From Bacteroidota bacterium (GTDB taxonomy: Bacteria > Bacteroidota > Bacteroidia > B-17B0 > Aurantibacillaceae): 48,576 bases of DNA. Where the stretch lies: assembly GCA_013816895.1 (NCBI GenBank), contig JACDDR010000018.1:1-48576 (forward strand). The letters run 5' to 3'. A program made the position numbers and the translations under genes. This document shows positions 41,121 through 48,508 of this stretch, piece by piece. Below the pieces are notes generated by a model. It worked only from the letters and a program-made list of their open reading frames with translations. It made no database searches and was not told the DNA's origin. Within the stretch, counting starts at the first letter, position 1; every line of letters begins with the position of its first letter.

Positions 41121-43114
41121 TCAAGTTCGAATCCTACTAATGTTACGTCGTCAATTTGTTCCAGTAAACCTTTCCATAATGTAAAATCATTGATCAGATT
41201 ATCGGCCTGAAGATCAAAATTTAAAGCGCTGTAATTTACAACAAGGTCTTTCAGTTGCTTCTGTTTGAATTTCTTTCCTTTCGGTCCGCCAAACTGATCA
41301 ATAAATCCATCGGTACTCAGATAAAACTTATCGCCTTTATTCACCTCTATCTGATGATTTGTAAAAACAAGATGCTCTTCTCCGTTGTTGCCGCTTATTC
41401 CCCAGCGGTTAGCCGCGTATTCGATGAGTTGCCCATCTATCACCTGCAACAAACCATTTTTTGCTCCGGCAAAATAAATCTTGCTAATTGCTTTGTCAAT
41501 AATGCAAAGGCTCATATCTACTCCGTCGCTAATGGTAAGCGTTGTTTTGTGTGATTGCAGATTGGCTTTAAACTGCCTGCAAAGTTCTGAAAGAATTCCG
41601 GCAGGATCACTACGGTGACGATTTCCGGCGATAATGTTTTTAATCGTTGAATTTGCAAACACAGAAAGCATTGCTCCCGGCACCCCGTGGCCTGTACAAT
41701 CCACAACGGCGAGGTATATGAGTCCTTCGATATTTTCTACGAGGTAAAAATCTCCACTAACAATATCTTTTGGCTTAAAAATTACAAAAGAATTTGGCAG
41801 ATGCTCGCGTACTTTTTTAAAGGAAGGGATAATGGCCTGCTGAATGTGCTTTGAATAATTGATACTGTCTGTAATGTCTTTATTCTTTTCCTCAATAATA
41901 CCTTTCTGTTTTTCGATCTCCGAATTTTTATTGGTAAGTAAAACGTTGGCCTTACGTTTTTCGCGAAATTGCTTGTAAACAAAAAACAGCAGGACAAGAA
42001 AGACAACCATGGCCCCTCCGAAAATGTAAATGAGATTGTTTCTTTGCGATACCTTTAAGTGTGATTTTTCGAGTTCAGAATTTTTGAGAATAAGCTGCTG
42101 TTCCTTTTTTTCTGATTCGTATTTTGATTCGGACTCTGCTACCGCCTTATTCCGCTCGATATTAATTACTGAATCCTTAAACTGTGTATAGAGCTTATAA
42201 TTTGCGAGAGCTTCCTTTGTATTACCCAGCAGTTCTTCCACCTTTGCAAGACCAAGGGCAGTGCTCTGAATATTATCCCAGGCTTTTCGCTGCAGATTCA
42301 ACTGAAGAGCTTCTTTATAAAACGTTTCTGCCTTTTTGTATTCTTTCCGTTGGATCTCAACCCCAGCCAGATTTGCCAGATTGATGGCCAGTCCGTAGTC
42401 ATCGTTCGTTGTGCGGAAAATAGGCAGCGACTTCGCAAAATACTTTTCAGCTTCAACGTAATTGGAATCCTGAACATATGCTTCCCCGATCATGGTAATG
42501 CACATGGCTTCGTAATTAGAAATATTTTTCTCGCGGAAGTATTGCTCGGATTTTTTATAGTAACTAATGGCTTCGTTAAATTTATTTTTTTCAAGAAGCA
42601 TGTTGCCAACTCCAACACTTGCCACCGCAACCATATGTTCGTTACGCGGCTCTTCATTGGCCATGTTAAAGGCTTTTAAAAAATACTCGTAGGCTTTATC
42701 CTCATTCTTCAATCCCATATAAGCGTTGGCCAGCGAATTGTAAGTGTTGGTGATGTATCTCTTCGCTTTTTCGGCTTCAAATACTTTAAGGGCTTTAATA
42801 AGTGCCGAAATGGCTTCATCATATTTTCCGGAAGTAGTCAAACAACTTCCAACACTGCCGTAAGCACCCCCAATACCCATTTTGTAATGAATACGTTTGG
42901 CAATGGTAAGCGCGCTATCCGCAATTTTAAGGGCCTTAGCCGGATCATTGGCTTCGTAAGAACGGGAAACAGAACACAGAATCTGAACTTTAACGGTATC
43001 GGCTGAAGAGGGGAAAATTTTGATAAGACTGTCGAGCTTGCGGTTTTGAGAACACAAGGCGGCAGCAACCATTAAAAAGAAACCAATAAAATAGAGGGAA
43101 TTTTTTTGGTACAT
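41117..43114 (-). CDS. TPR - transmembrane - SpoIIE (PP2C-type) serine phosphatase, paralog 2
   Basis: This is a 665-residue protein. It has a signal peptide (ending ALCSQ), six or more TPRs (about 55-340: GSVGSCLTTSGKYDEAISALIKALKVF and similar), a membrane helix (about 357-379: YIFGGAMVVFLVLLFFVY), a coiled coil (about 380-420) and a cytoplasmic SpoIIE domain with VSGDFYLVE, VDCTGHGVPGAM and STDGFIDQFGG. Domain order and motifs match the phosphatase at 24.7-26.7 kb. It begins 1 bp after gmhA and overlaps hddC by 4 bp, so it is translated as part of the heptose operon. This suggests that it signals on, or is controlled with, glycan synthesis. The substrate is unknown. Confidence 0.92.
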   Translation of the reverse strand: MYQKNSLYFIGFFLMVAAALCSQNRKLDSLIKIFPSSADTVKVQILCSVSRSYEANDPAKALKIADSALTIAKRIHYKMGIGGAYGSVGSCLTTSGKYDEAISALIKALKVFEAEKAKRYITNTYNSLANAYMGLKNEDKAYEYFLKAFNMANEEPRNEHMVAVASVGVGNMLLEKNKFNEAISYYKKSEQYFREKNISNYEAMCITMIGEAYVQDSNYVEAEKYFAKSLPIFRTTNDDYGLAINLANLAGVEIQRKEYKKAETFYKEALQLNLQRKAWDNIQSTALGLAKVEELLGNTKEALANYKLYTQFKDSVINIERNKAVAESESKYESEKKEQQLILKNSELEKSHLKVSQRNNLIYIFGGAMVVFLVLLFFVYKQFREKRKANVLLTNKNSEIEKQKGIIEEKNKDITDSINYSKHIQQAIIPSFKKVREHLPNSFVIFKPKDIVSGDFYLVENIEGLIYLAVVDCTGHGVPGAMLSVFANSTIKNIIAGNRHRSDPAGILSELCRQFKANLQSHKTTLTISDGVDMSLCIIDKAISKIYFAGAKNGLLQVIDGQLIEYAANRWGISGNNGEEHLVFTNHQIEVNKGDKFYLSTDGFIDQFGGPKGKKFKQKQLKDLVVNYSALNFDLQADNLINDFTLWKGLLEQIDDVTLVGFELE

Positions 43115-43115
43115 T

Positions 43116-43697
43116 TTACATTTTAGGGAAGAGGTTCAATTCCACCAATTCGCAGATGGTGTGCCCCAGGATCATGTGACACTCCTGTATCCGTGGGGTA
43201 TCTGAACTTGGAATATTAATAAGGTATTTACCGAGTCCTTTCATTTTGCCTCCCGATTCACCGGTAAATGCTGCGGTAACCATGCCTAGTGAATTTGCTT
43301 CTTCAATAGCCTTTACAACATTGGCGCTGTTTCCACTGGTGCTTAAACCAATAAGAACATCGCCCTCGCGCCCCATAGCCTTAACAAGGCGACTATAGAT
43401 CACCTCATAGCTGTAGTCGTTTGCCACGGCCGTAGTGTAACTGGTATTTACATGCAAAGCTTCTGAAAAAAGAGGCGGACGATCATAATAAAACCGGCCA
43501 CTCAGTTCTGCCGCCAGATGCTGGGCATCGGCAGCACTGCCGCCATTACCGCACCAGAGGACTTTCCCTCCGTTTTTATAACATTCAACAATGTCGCGGG
43601 TAAGATCGGCAACCTGTGACAGCACCTCTTTGTCGGCCATCAATTTTGTCTTAAGATCAATAGAAGCTTGTAGCTTGTTTTTAAAGAAATCAACCAT
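43116..43697 (-). CDS. gmhA: GmhA-like phosphoheptose isomerase (SIS domain)
   Basis: This 193-residue SIS-domain protein has CGNGGSAADAQHLAAELSGRF near 49-70, LIGLSTSGNSANVV near 115-127 and C-terminal Q-x-x-H (IQECHMILGHTICE), where GmhA places catalytic Glu/His residues. GmhA converts sedoheptulose-7-phosphate to D-glycero-D-manno-heptose-7-phosphate, the first step of nucleotide-heptose synthesis. It is the first gene of the operon. A TAAATTTA box (one mismatch to the -7 consensus) ends 4 nt before the ATG, so this message may also be leaderless. Confidence 0.93.
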   Translation of the reverse strand: MVDFFKNKLQASIDLKTKLMADKEVLSQVADLTRDIVECYKNGGKVLWCGNGGSAADAQHLAAELSGRFYYDRPPLFSEALHVNTSYTTAVANDYSYEVIYSRLVKAMGREGDVLIGLSTSGNSANVVKAIEEANSLGMVTAAFTGESGGKMKGLGKYLINIPSSDTPRIQECHMILGHTICELVELNLFPKM

Positions 43698-43752
43698 GGC
43701 CTAAATTTATGTTTTTTTGAGGTTACTTGCCTAAATAAATAAGGTTATTACC

Positions 43753-43788
43753 AAAATAAAAAGCCCCTGAACTTTCGGTCCAGAGGCT
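43753..43788 (-). terminator. Terminator of the first ssb gene
   Basis: AGCCCCTGAAC (43762-43772) pairs with GTCCAGAGGCT (43778-43788) around TTTCG with two mismatches. Read on the minus strand, a T-rich tract follows. It lies 20 bp after the ssb stop. Confidence 0.78.
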
Positions 43789-43807
43789 CAAAATAAACGC
43801 TGACTGA

Positions 43808-44146
43808 TTAGGCGTTTACTTTTTGTTTAACCAACACATCACTTGCAACAACTTCTGTAATATATTTTTTTGTTCCGTTTTTATCAAGATAATGGCGTGT
43901 TACCAGTTTGCCATCTATGCTCACTTGTGTGCCTTTATCGAGATTTGCCTCAACAACATCCACCAGCTTACCCCAGACCGCGATGTTATGCCATTGCGTG
44001 TCGGTAGCTTTTTCTCCTTTTTTTGTGGTGTATTCTTCGCTTGTTGCAATGGAGAAGCGCGCCAGTTTGTTTCCGGTGTCAAATACTTTAATTTCTGGTT
44101 TAGCGCCTAAGTTTCCTGTTAATTGTACTCTGTTTGTTGTACTCAT
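43808..44146 (-). CDS. ssb: Single-stranded DNA-binding protein, short paralog A
   Basis: This 112-residue OB-fold SSB has NRVQLTGNLGAKPEIK, DTQWHNIAVWGKLVDVVEANLDKGTQVSIDGKLV and TEVVASDVLVK, the normal fold core. It ends directly after the OB domain. The Gly/Pro-rich linker and acidic tip (usually DDDIPF) that recruit partner proteins in bacterial SSB are missing. It is similar along its length to the ssb gene 354 bp upstream. The leader is very A-rich. These short forms are common in Bacteroidota beside a long SSB; one of them may serve a special process such as natural uptake or a mobile element. Confidence 0.93.
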   Translation of the reverse strand: MSTTNRVQLTGNLGAKPEIKVFDTGNKLARFSIATSEEYTTKKGEKATDTQWHNIAVWGKLVDVVEANLDKGTQVSIDGKLVTRHYLDKNGTKKYITEVVASDVLVKQKVNA

Positions 44147-44197
44147 GATTTCTTGTTTTTATTTATTATTTAATTGATATTTTTTGTTGTGTGTTTT

Positions 44198-44495
44198 TTA
44201 GCCGCAGATTACGCGGATTGCACTGATTTGAACCGTAACCTCTTTCTGTGTAATCTGTGATATCTGTGGCTTTTTAATTATGGCGCAGATTGCACTGATT
44301 TTAAGTTTAGTTTCAATTTCTCGCAGAGGTCGCAGTCCCGATAGCAATCGGGATCGCGGAGTTTCGCAGAGACTTTCGTTCATATTATTAATTCGTGTCA
44401 TTCGTGCTAATTCGTGTCTCGTATTTTTAATTCGTGTTTGTTTATCCTTTTCTGCGTGAATCTGTGCATCCGATAGCTATCGGATCTGTGGCTTT
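44198..44495. repeat. Dispersed repeat cluster between the two ssb genes
   Basis: This gene-free stretch is made of short words repeated in variant form: GCGCAGATTGCACTGATT-like (44201, 44284), CTGTGTAATCTGTG, CTGTGGCTTTTTAATTA (44265, 44487), CTCGCAGAGG, ATTCGTGTCATTCGTGCTAA (44390) and TTCGTGT. Two palindromes are embedded: TCCCGATAGCAATCGGGA (44336-44353) and ATCCGATAGCTATCGGAT (44468-44485). No coding sense is seen. It resembles intergenic repeats scattered in Bacteroidota genomes. Confidence 0.8.
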
Positions 44496-44499
44496 TTAA

Positions 44500-44847
44500 T
44501 TACGCGGCGTTCTTTGTAAAGCTCATTACCAATAATTCGTTAGCTACAATTTCGGTGCTGGTGCGTTTTACGCCTTGCTTATCGGTGTAGGTACGGTTAA
44601 AGAGTTTGCCGTCGATTGTTACCTGTGTTCCTTTTTTAAGAATGCTTTCGGCAATAGTTGCCAGTCCGCCCCAGGCTACGATATTATGCCACTGGGTATC
44701 GCTCACTTTCTCACCATTTTTTGTGGTGTAGGTTTCATTAATTGCGATCGCAAACCTGGCCATTTTTCCACCATTGTCTAAAGTTTTTACTTGTGGTTCG
44801 CTGCCTAAGCGACCTACTAACTGTACGTTGTTTTTGATGTTCATCAT
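44500..44847 (-). CDS. ssb: Single-stranded DNA-binding protein, short paralog B
   Basis: This 115-residue OB-fold SSB is a clear paralog of the downstream copy: NNVQLVGRLGSEPQVK, TYTTKNGEKVSDTQWHNIVAWG, KKGTQVTIDGKLFNRTYTDKQGVKR and TEIVANELLV. Like its neighbour it stops after the OB fold and lacks the acidic C-terminal tip. The leader just upstream is an A-rich AAT/AAC tract. ATG at 44847 and ATG at 44844 are both possible starts. The two genes are separated by a repeat block, so they may be transcribed separately. Confidence 0.92.
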   Translation of the reverse strand: MMNIKNNVQLVGRLGSEPQVKTLDNGGKMARFAIAINETYTTKNGEKVSDTQWHNIVAWGGLATIAESILKKGTQVTIDGKLFNRTYTDKQGVKRTSTEIVANELLVMSFTKNAA

Positions 44848-44869
44848 GTTGTTTGTTTTTTATGTTTAT

Positions 44870-45135
44870 TATTTATTTGTTTCCGTGTAATTTTCTCGCA
44901 GAGACCGCTGAGTTAAACGCGGAGGCTCGCAGAGGTTTTTTTGTAACTTAAATCCTAGTTCTTAATCTTTTTTATTCGTGTTTCTTAAAATTCTCTTTCT
45001 GTGCGAATCTGTGCAATCCGTGGCTTTTTTCTGCCGCAGATAACGCAGAGGTCCTTATTATTAATTCGTGTCATTCGTGCTAATTCGTGTTTCATATTTT
45101 AATTCGTGTTATTAGTGCAATTCGTGGCTCAAAAC
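44870..45135. repeat. Second dispersed repeat cluster upstream of ssb B
   Basis: Variants of the words in the 44.2-44.5 kb block recur here: CTCGCAGAGACCGCTGAG, GCTCGCAGAGG, TCTTTCTGTGCGAATCTGTG with CAATCCGTGGCTTTTTT (44995-45030), CTGCCGCAGATAACGCAGAGG and AATTCGTGTCATTCGTGCTA (45063). No gene is supported. Between 45136 and 45420 the sequence is AT-rich and holds only the nested inverted repeat listed separately. Confidence 0.78.
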
Positions 45136-45269
45136 ATATTGTCACAAATCGACGATGCAAAGGTGGGATGACCAGGAAACTTTATTCGGTTTTTAATCAT
45201 TTAGATACGTATAAAATCATTTGTAGTCGTTTGCTGTCGAATAAAAGATCGCACAAAAGCACTGATACC

Positions 45270-45351
45270 AAGGCCTCAACGGACATATTAGTCCATCTTT
45301 TGAATAAAACAAAAAATTTGTGTTTAAATAGTTTTTGAGTGAGGAGGCCTT
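45270..45351. other. Nested inverted repeats upstream of the small T9SS gene
   Basis: AAGGCCTC (45270-45277) and GAGGCCTT (45344-45351) are perfect 8-bp inverted arms about 66 nt apart. GGAC (45281-45284) and GTCC (45291-45294) form a small inner stem. If transcribed with the next gene this could be a structured leader; no known riboswitch pattern is recognised. Confidence 0.35.
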
Positions 45352-45420
45352 ATTATTTATTTAAAATGTTTGCAGAAAGAGTCCATAAAACTACTTTTAA
45401 TAAACTTTAAAACCTTAATT

Positions 45421-46077
45421 ATGAAATCAAAATTACTTTTCGCTTTGGCTCTGACATTATCCACGGTTGTTCTTAAATCCCAATGCAGCTCTACACAAAC
45501 TATAGGCCTGGTGGTAAGTACAACCACTGCGGTAACATTTTCCTCTCCTTTTTGTATAAAGGTTTGCAGTACAGGCTTTGCTCATGATACTTCCGGCAAT
45601 AACGGACGTGTTTTTTACATGGAAACCGGTTCGCAGGTGAAGTTAAAGAATAACAGTACCACGCTTGTTTATATGCAAACAGGATCTACCCTTACAATTG
45701 TAGGTAACGGAGCAGTATTAATAAACAAAGAAGTCGGCGCGACTGTTATAGGTACTTCCAATAACTCCAATACCTGTACGGCGGTTTCGTACCCCGCAAC
45801 ACCAGGCTGCAGCACCTCTGGACTGAAATCCTATAGTTCTCATGAATTTATTAGTATTTACCCAAACCCTGCCAAAAATCAATTGACTGTTGGATCAGAT
45901 AATTTCAGGGGAACCGGTGCAATCATTAATACCCTTGGACAAACCGTAAAATCTTTTGTAGTGGACAGCGAAAAGAAACTATTAAACATTTCGGAACTTA
46001 CAGCCGGTATTTATTACCTGATTCTTTCTGAAAGCGGAAAGAAGGTTTTTACAAATAAAATAGTTGTGTCCGAATAA
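45421..46077 (+). CDS. Small T9SS-sorted secreted protein
   Basis: This is a 218-residue protein. It has a signal peptide (MKSKLLFALALTLSTVVLKSQ) and a Cys-containing middle of about 110 residues with repeated short strands (GRVFYMETGSQVKLKNNSTTLVYMQTGSTLTIVG). The end is a type A sorting domain (FISIYPNPAKNQLTV ... GIYYLILSESGKKVFTNKIVVSE). The middle may be a small beta-helix or sheet and is not a family I can name. A frame extends to a TTG at 45370, but the ATG at 45421 gives a clean signal peptide. No exact -7 box is seen upstream. Confidence 0.85.
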   Translation: MKSKLLFALALTLSTVVLKSQCSSTQTIGLVVSTTTAVTFSSPFCIKVCSTGFAHDTSGNNGRVFYMETGSQVKLKNNSTTLVYMQTGSTLTIVGNGAVLINKEVGATVIGTSNNSNTCTAVSYPATPGCSTSGLKSYSSHEFISIYPNPAKNQLTVGSDNFRGTGAIINTLGQTVKSFVVDSEKKLLNISELTAGIYYLILSESGKKVFTNKIVVSE

Positions 46078-46110
46078 AAGAAAAAATTTTAAATAAACAG
46101 CCCGAACAAA

Positions 46111-46137
46111 AAAGCCGCTAACAATTTTAGCGGCTTT
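46111..46137. terminator. Bidirectional terminator between convergent T9SS genes
   Basis: AAAGCCGCTAA (46111-46121) and TTAGCGGCTTT (46127-46137) form a perfect 11-bp stem with loop CAATT. A T-rich stretch follows on both strands, stronger on the minus strand. It serves the plus-strand gene ending at 46077 and the minus-strand gene ending at 46160. Confidence 0.85.
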
Positions 46138-46159
46138 ATCATTTTTAAATATTTTAAAT

Positions 46160-48439
46160 TTATTGTTTGACTATTTTTTTAATTACATCGCCAACTTTAA
46201 TAAAATAAATTCCTTTGGCCTGATTGCTAATGTCAATTTCATTTTCGCCCTCTCTTAGTTCATAGTTGTAAAGCTCCGAGCCCAGAGTGTTATAAACGGT
46301 TACTTTTAAATTTCTATTAGCTATAATAGAAATGCGACCCGTTGTTGGATTAGGATAGATCATAAAGTCGTCCCTTGCATTTACAGTTTCAAGCTTTGTA
46401 CAAATAGAAACCGACTGGGTTATTGTTGCTGAGTTTTTACAGCCAAAAGTATTTGTTCCTGTTACAGCGTATAAAGAGGTTACGGAAGGTGTAACCACAA
46501 TTGAAGCGCCGGATGCATTTGTGTTCCAGCTATAGGTGTTAGCGCCCGAAGCAGTTAGTGTAGCGCTTTGGCCTGAACACAGCATTGTATTATTTGTTAC
46601 TGCTGAAACTGCGGGAGAAGGGTTTACTGAAACTGTAAATGCTGCTGTATTACTGCAAGTTCCGCTAGCCCCGACAACAGAGTAGCTAGCATTCGCCATG
46701 GGTGTTGGCGCAATTGTTGAATTAGCCACACCGTTATTCCATGTATAGGTACTCGCACCTCCGGCAGTTAAATTAACAGGCTGCCCAGAACACGTAACTG
46801 TGGCGCCGCTAATAGTTACCGTAAGCGTATTTGACACGGTAATTGTTGCCACCGCCATGTTTGAAATACATCCGGCTGATGATGTTCCGTTTACCGAATA
46901 GCTTGTTGTAACTGTAGGAGAAACAATGGCCGAACCTCCGGAGTAAGTGTATGTACTTGCTCCATTTGGATTTAAAGTGAATGAATTGCCCGGACAGATG
47001 CCGCCGCCTGCCATTGAAATGGTTGGTGTTGGATTCACCACGACACTTAAAGTTTTTTGCGATGAGTAACCACAGCTGTTACCTGCTTCCACTGAAACTA
47101 TGCCACCAGTTGCTGCGTTAGAAGTAATTATGTTGGTTGTTGAAGTTCCATTCCAGCCGCCGGGAAGATTCCACGAATAAGATGTAGCCCCAGTTACCAA
47201 TGCTACTGAAAAAGTAGCGTTAAAACCAGAACACATGACTGTATTGCCAACTACAGCCAAAGGTTGAGTGGGTGTCTGGCAAAACTTCTCTACAAATACG
47301 TCACCACTGCCCTTGGACGCAAGGGTGTAAGTATTTGTCGAAGGGTCGAAGTCGGAAACACCCCACCAATAGCCAGTTACATACACATTACCACTGCTTG
47401 CATTATCAACCGTAATACCCCAACCATAAGAATAACTAGTGGCCACCTCTTTCGCCCATACAAAGGCTCCCGTTGAATCAAGCTTGCTTATATAAGCTTG
47501 GTTGAACATTGAACTATTTAAATTATATACACCAGGACCCGGGTCAAAATCAACTGCACCATTATATCCTCCTGTGGTATAAATATTTTTCAAATTATCC
47601 AAAGCGATCGAGCGGATATTATTCCCATTTACGCCCGCGATTTGTTTGACAAATATTAAAGATCCGATAGAACTTAATTTGCATATAAAACCATCTGAAC
47701 TACCTGCCGACGTTAAATTGTAAACGCCTGCGCCGGGATCAAAATCAACCGTTGTCTCAAACTGTCCGGCTATATAAATATTGGTGTTCGCATCCAATAC
47801 CAAAGAATAAGCGGCGTCTAAAGCTGTGCCGCCTATTTTCTCTGCCCAAACAAAATTCCCATTGATATCCAGCTTACTTACATAAATATCGTCCATACCG
47901 CTCCATGGCAAATAAAATGTACCTGCCCCGGGGTCAAAATCAACGGTGCCTAAGAAAACTCCCGTTGAGTATACATTCCCCGAACCATCGACCCCGAGAG
48001 ATAGGCCTGTGGAAGTACCATCGGGCAAGCCTTTTGCCCAAACAAAATTTCCTGAGGGATCAAGCTTACTTATAAATGCCTTGTTAGAATTACTTCCTAC
48101 CGTAACTAAGTTATACACGCCGCTGCCCGGATCAAAATCTGCAGTGCCATTGTAACGGCCGGTAGTATAAACATTGCCCATAGCGTCAAGTGTTATAGCG
48201 CTACAATCCTCGTAGCTTGCACCACCCATACTTTTTGCCCAAATTAAGTTACCTGCTGCATCGAATTTACATACAAAAATATCCGACTGTCCGGCGGAAG
48301 TTAAATTCGAAATAGATGGCCCCGGATCAAAATCTATTGTGCCTCCGTAATTGCCCGTTGCGTAGATATTACCAGAAGGGTCAATATAAACAGACGTACC
48401 ACCCTCTCCATTTACCGAACCAAATGTTTTAACCCACAC
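46160..48439 (-). CDS. SBBP-type beta-propeller and Ig-repeat T9SS protein, 5' end lost
   Basis: 759 residues remain from a possible GTG at 48439. Six propeller repeats of about 50 residues each hold '(T/V)DFDPG.G.Y.L', '(I/V).KLD..GNFVWAK' and 'DG.GNVY.TG', as in SBBP repeats. About four Ig-like repeats and a type A sorting domain (FMIYPNPTTGRISI ... IKKIVKQ) follow. There is no signal peptide. Upstream of the GTG the repeat pattern continues in frame (S-G-N-L, to about 48451), then breaks into unrelated sequence and a TGA at 48461-48463. The gene is therefore truncated at its 5' end, probably by the IS element starting there, and should not be secreted. Its last repeat resembles that of the 1081-residue protein at 11-14.5 kb. 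Confidence 0.88.
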   Translation of the reverse strand: MWVKTFGSVNGEGGTSVYIDPSGNIYATGNYGGTIDFDPGPSISNLTSAGQSDIFVCKFDAAGNLIWAKSMGGASYEDCSAITLDAMGNVYTTGRYNGTADFDPGSGVYNLVTVGSNSNKAFISKLDPSGNFVWAKGLPDGTSTGLSLGVDGSGNVYSTGVFLGTVDFDPGAGTFYLPWSGMDDIYVSKLDINGNFVWAEKIGGTALDAAYSLVLDANTNIYIAGQFETTVDFDPGAGVYNLTSAGSSDGFICKLSSIGSLIFVKQIAGVNGNNIRSIALDNLKNIYTTGGYNGAVDFDPGPGVYNLNSSMFNQAYISKLDSTGAFVWAKEVATSYSYGWGITVDNASSGNVYVTGYWWGVSDFDPSTNTYTLASKGSGDVFVEKFCQTPTQPLAVVGNTVMCSGFNATFSVALVTGATSYSWNLPGGWNGTSTTNIITSNAATGGIVSVEAGNSCGYSSQKTLSVVVNPTPTISMAGGGICPGNSFTLNPNGASTYTYSGGSAIVSPTVTTSYSVNGTSSAGCISNMAVATITVSNTLTVTISGATVTCSGQPVNLTAGGASTYTWNNGVANSTIAPTPMANASYSVVGASGTCSNTAAFTVSVNPSPAVSAVTNNTMLCSGQSATLTASGANTYSWNTNASGASIVVTPSVTSLYAVTGTNTFGCKNSATITQSVSICTKLETVNARDDFMIYPNPTTGRISIIANRNLKVTVYNTLGSELYNYELREGENEIDISNQAKGIYFIKVGDVIKKIVKQ

Positions 48440-48465
48440 TAAATTACCACTAGTGTCATGTCAAC

Positions 48466-48496
48466 TTGATATTGTCGTATAAATATTATATCTTTG
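48466..48496 (+). promoter_or_regulatory. Promoter of the IS transposase (TTG-N20-TATCTTTG)
   Basis: TTG at 48466-48468 and TATCTTTG at 48489-48496 are 20 bp apart, a consensus Bacteroidota promoter inside the IS end. The ATG at 48509 is 12 nt after the -7 box. Confidence 0.6.
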
Positions 48497-48508
48497 TCAT
48501 AAAAAAAT

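Noticed and set aside
45087..45338. 83-codon plus-strand open frame
   Set aside because: It begins inside the dispersed repeat cluster, has no promoter or signal peptide and resembles no known protein.
45370..45372. TTG as start of the small T9SS protein
   Set aside because: It adds 17 residues before a complete signal peptide that begins at the ATG 45421.
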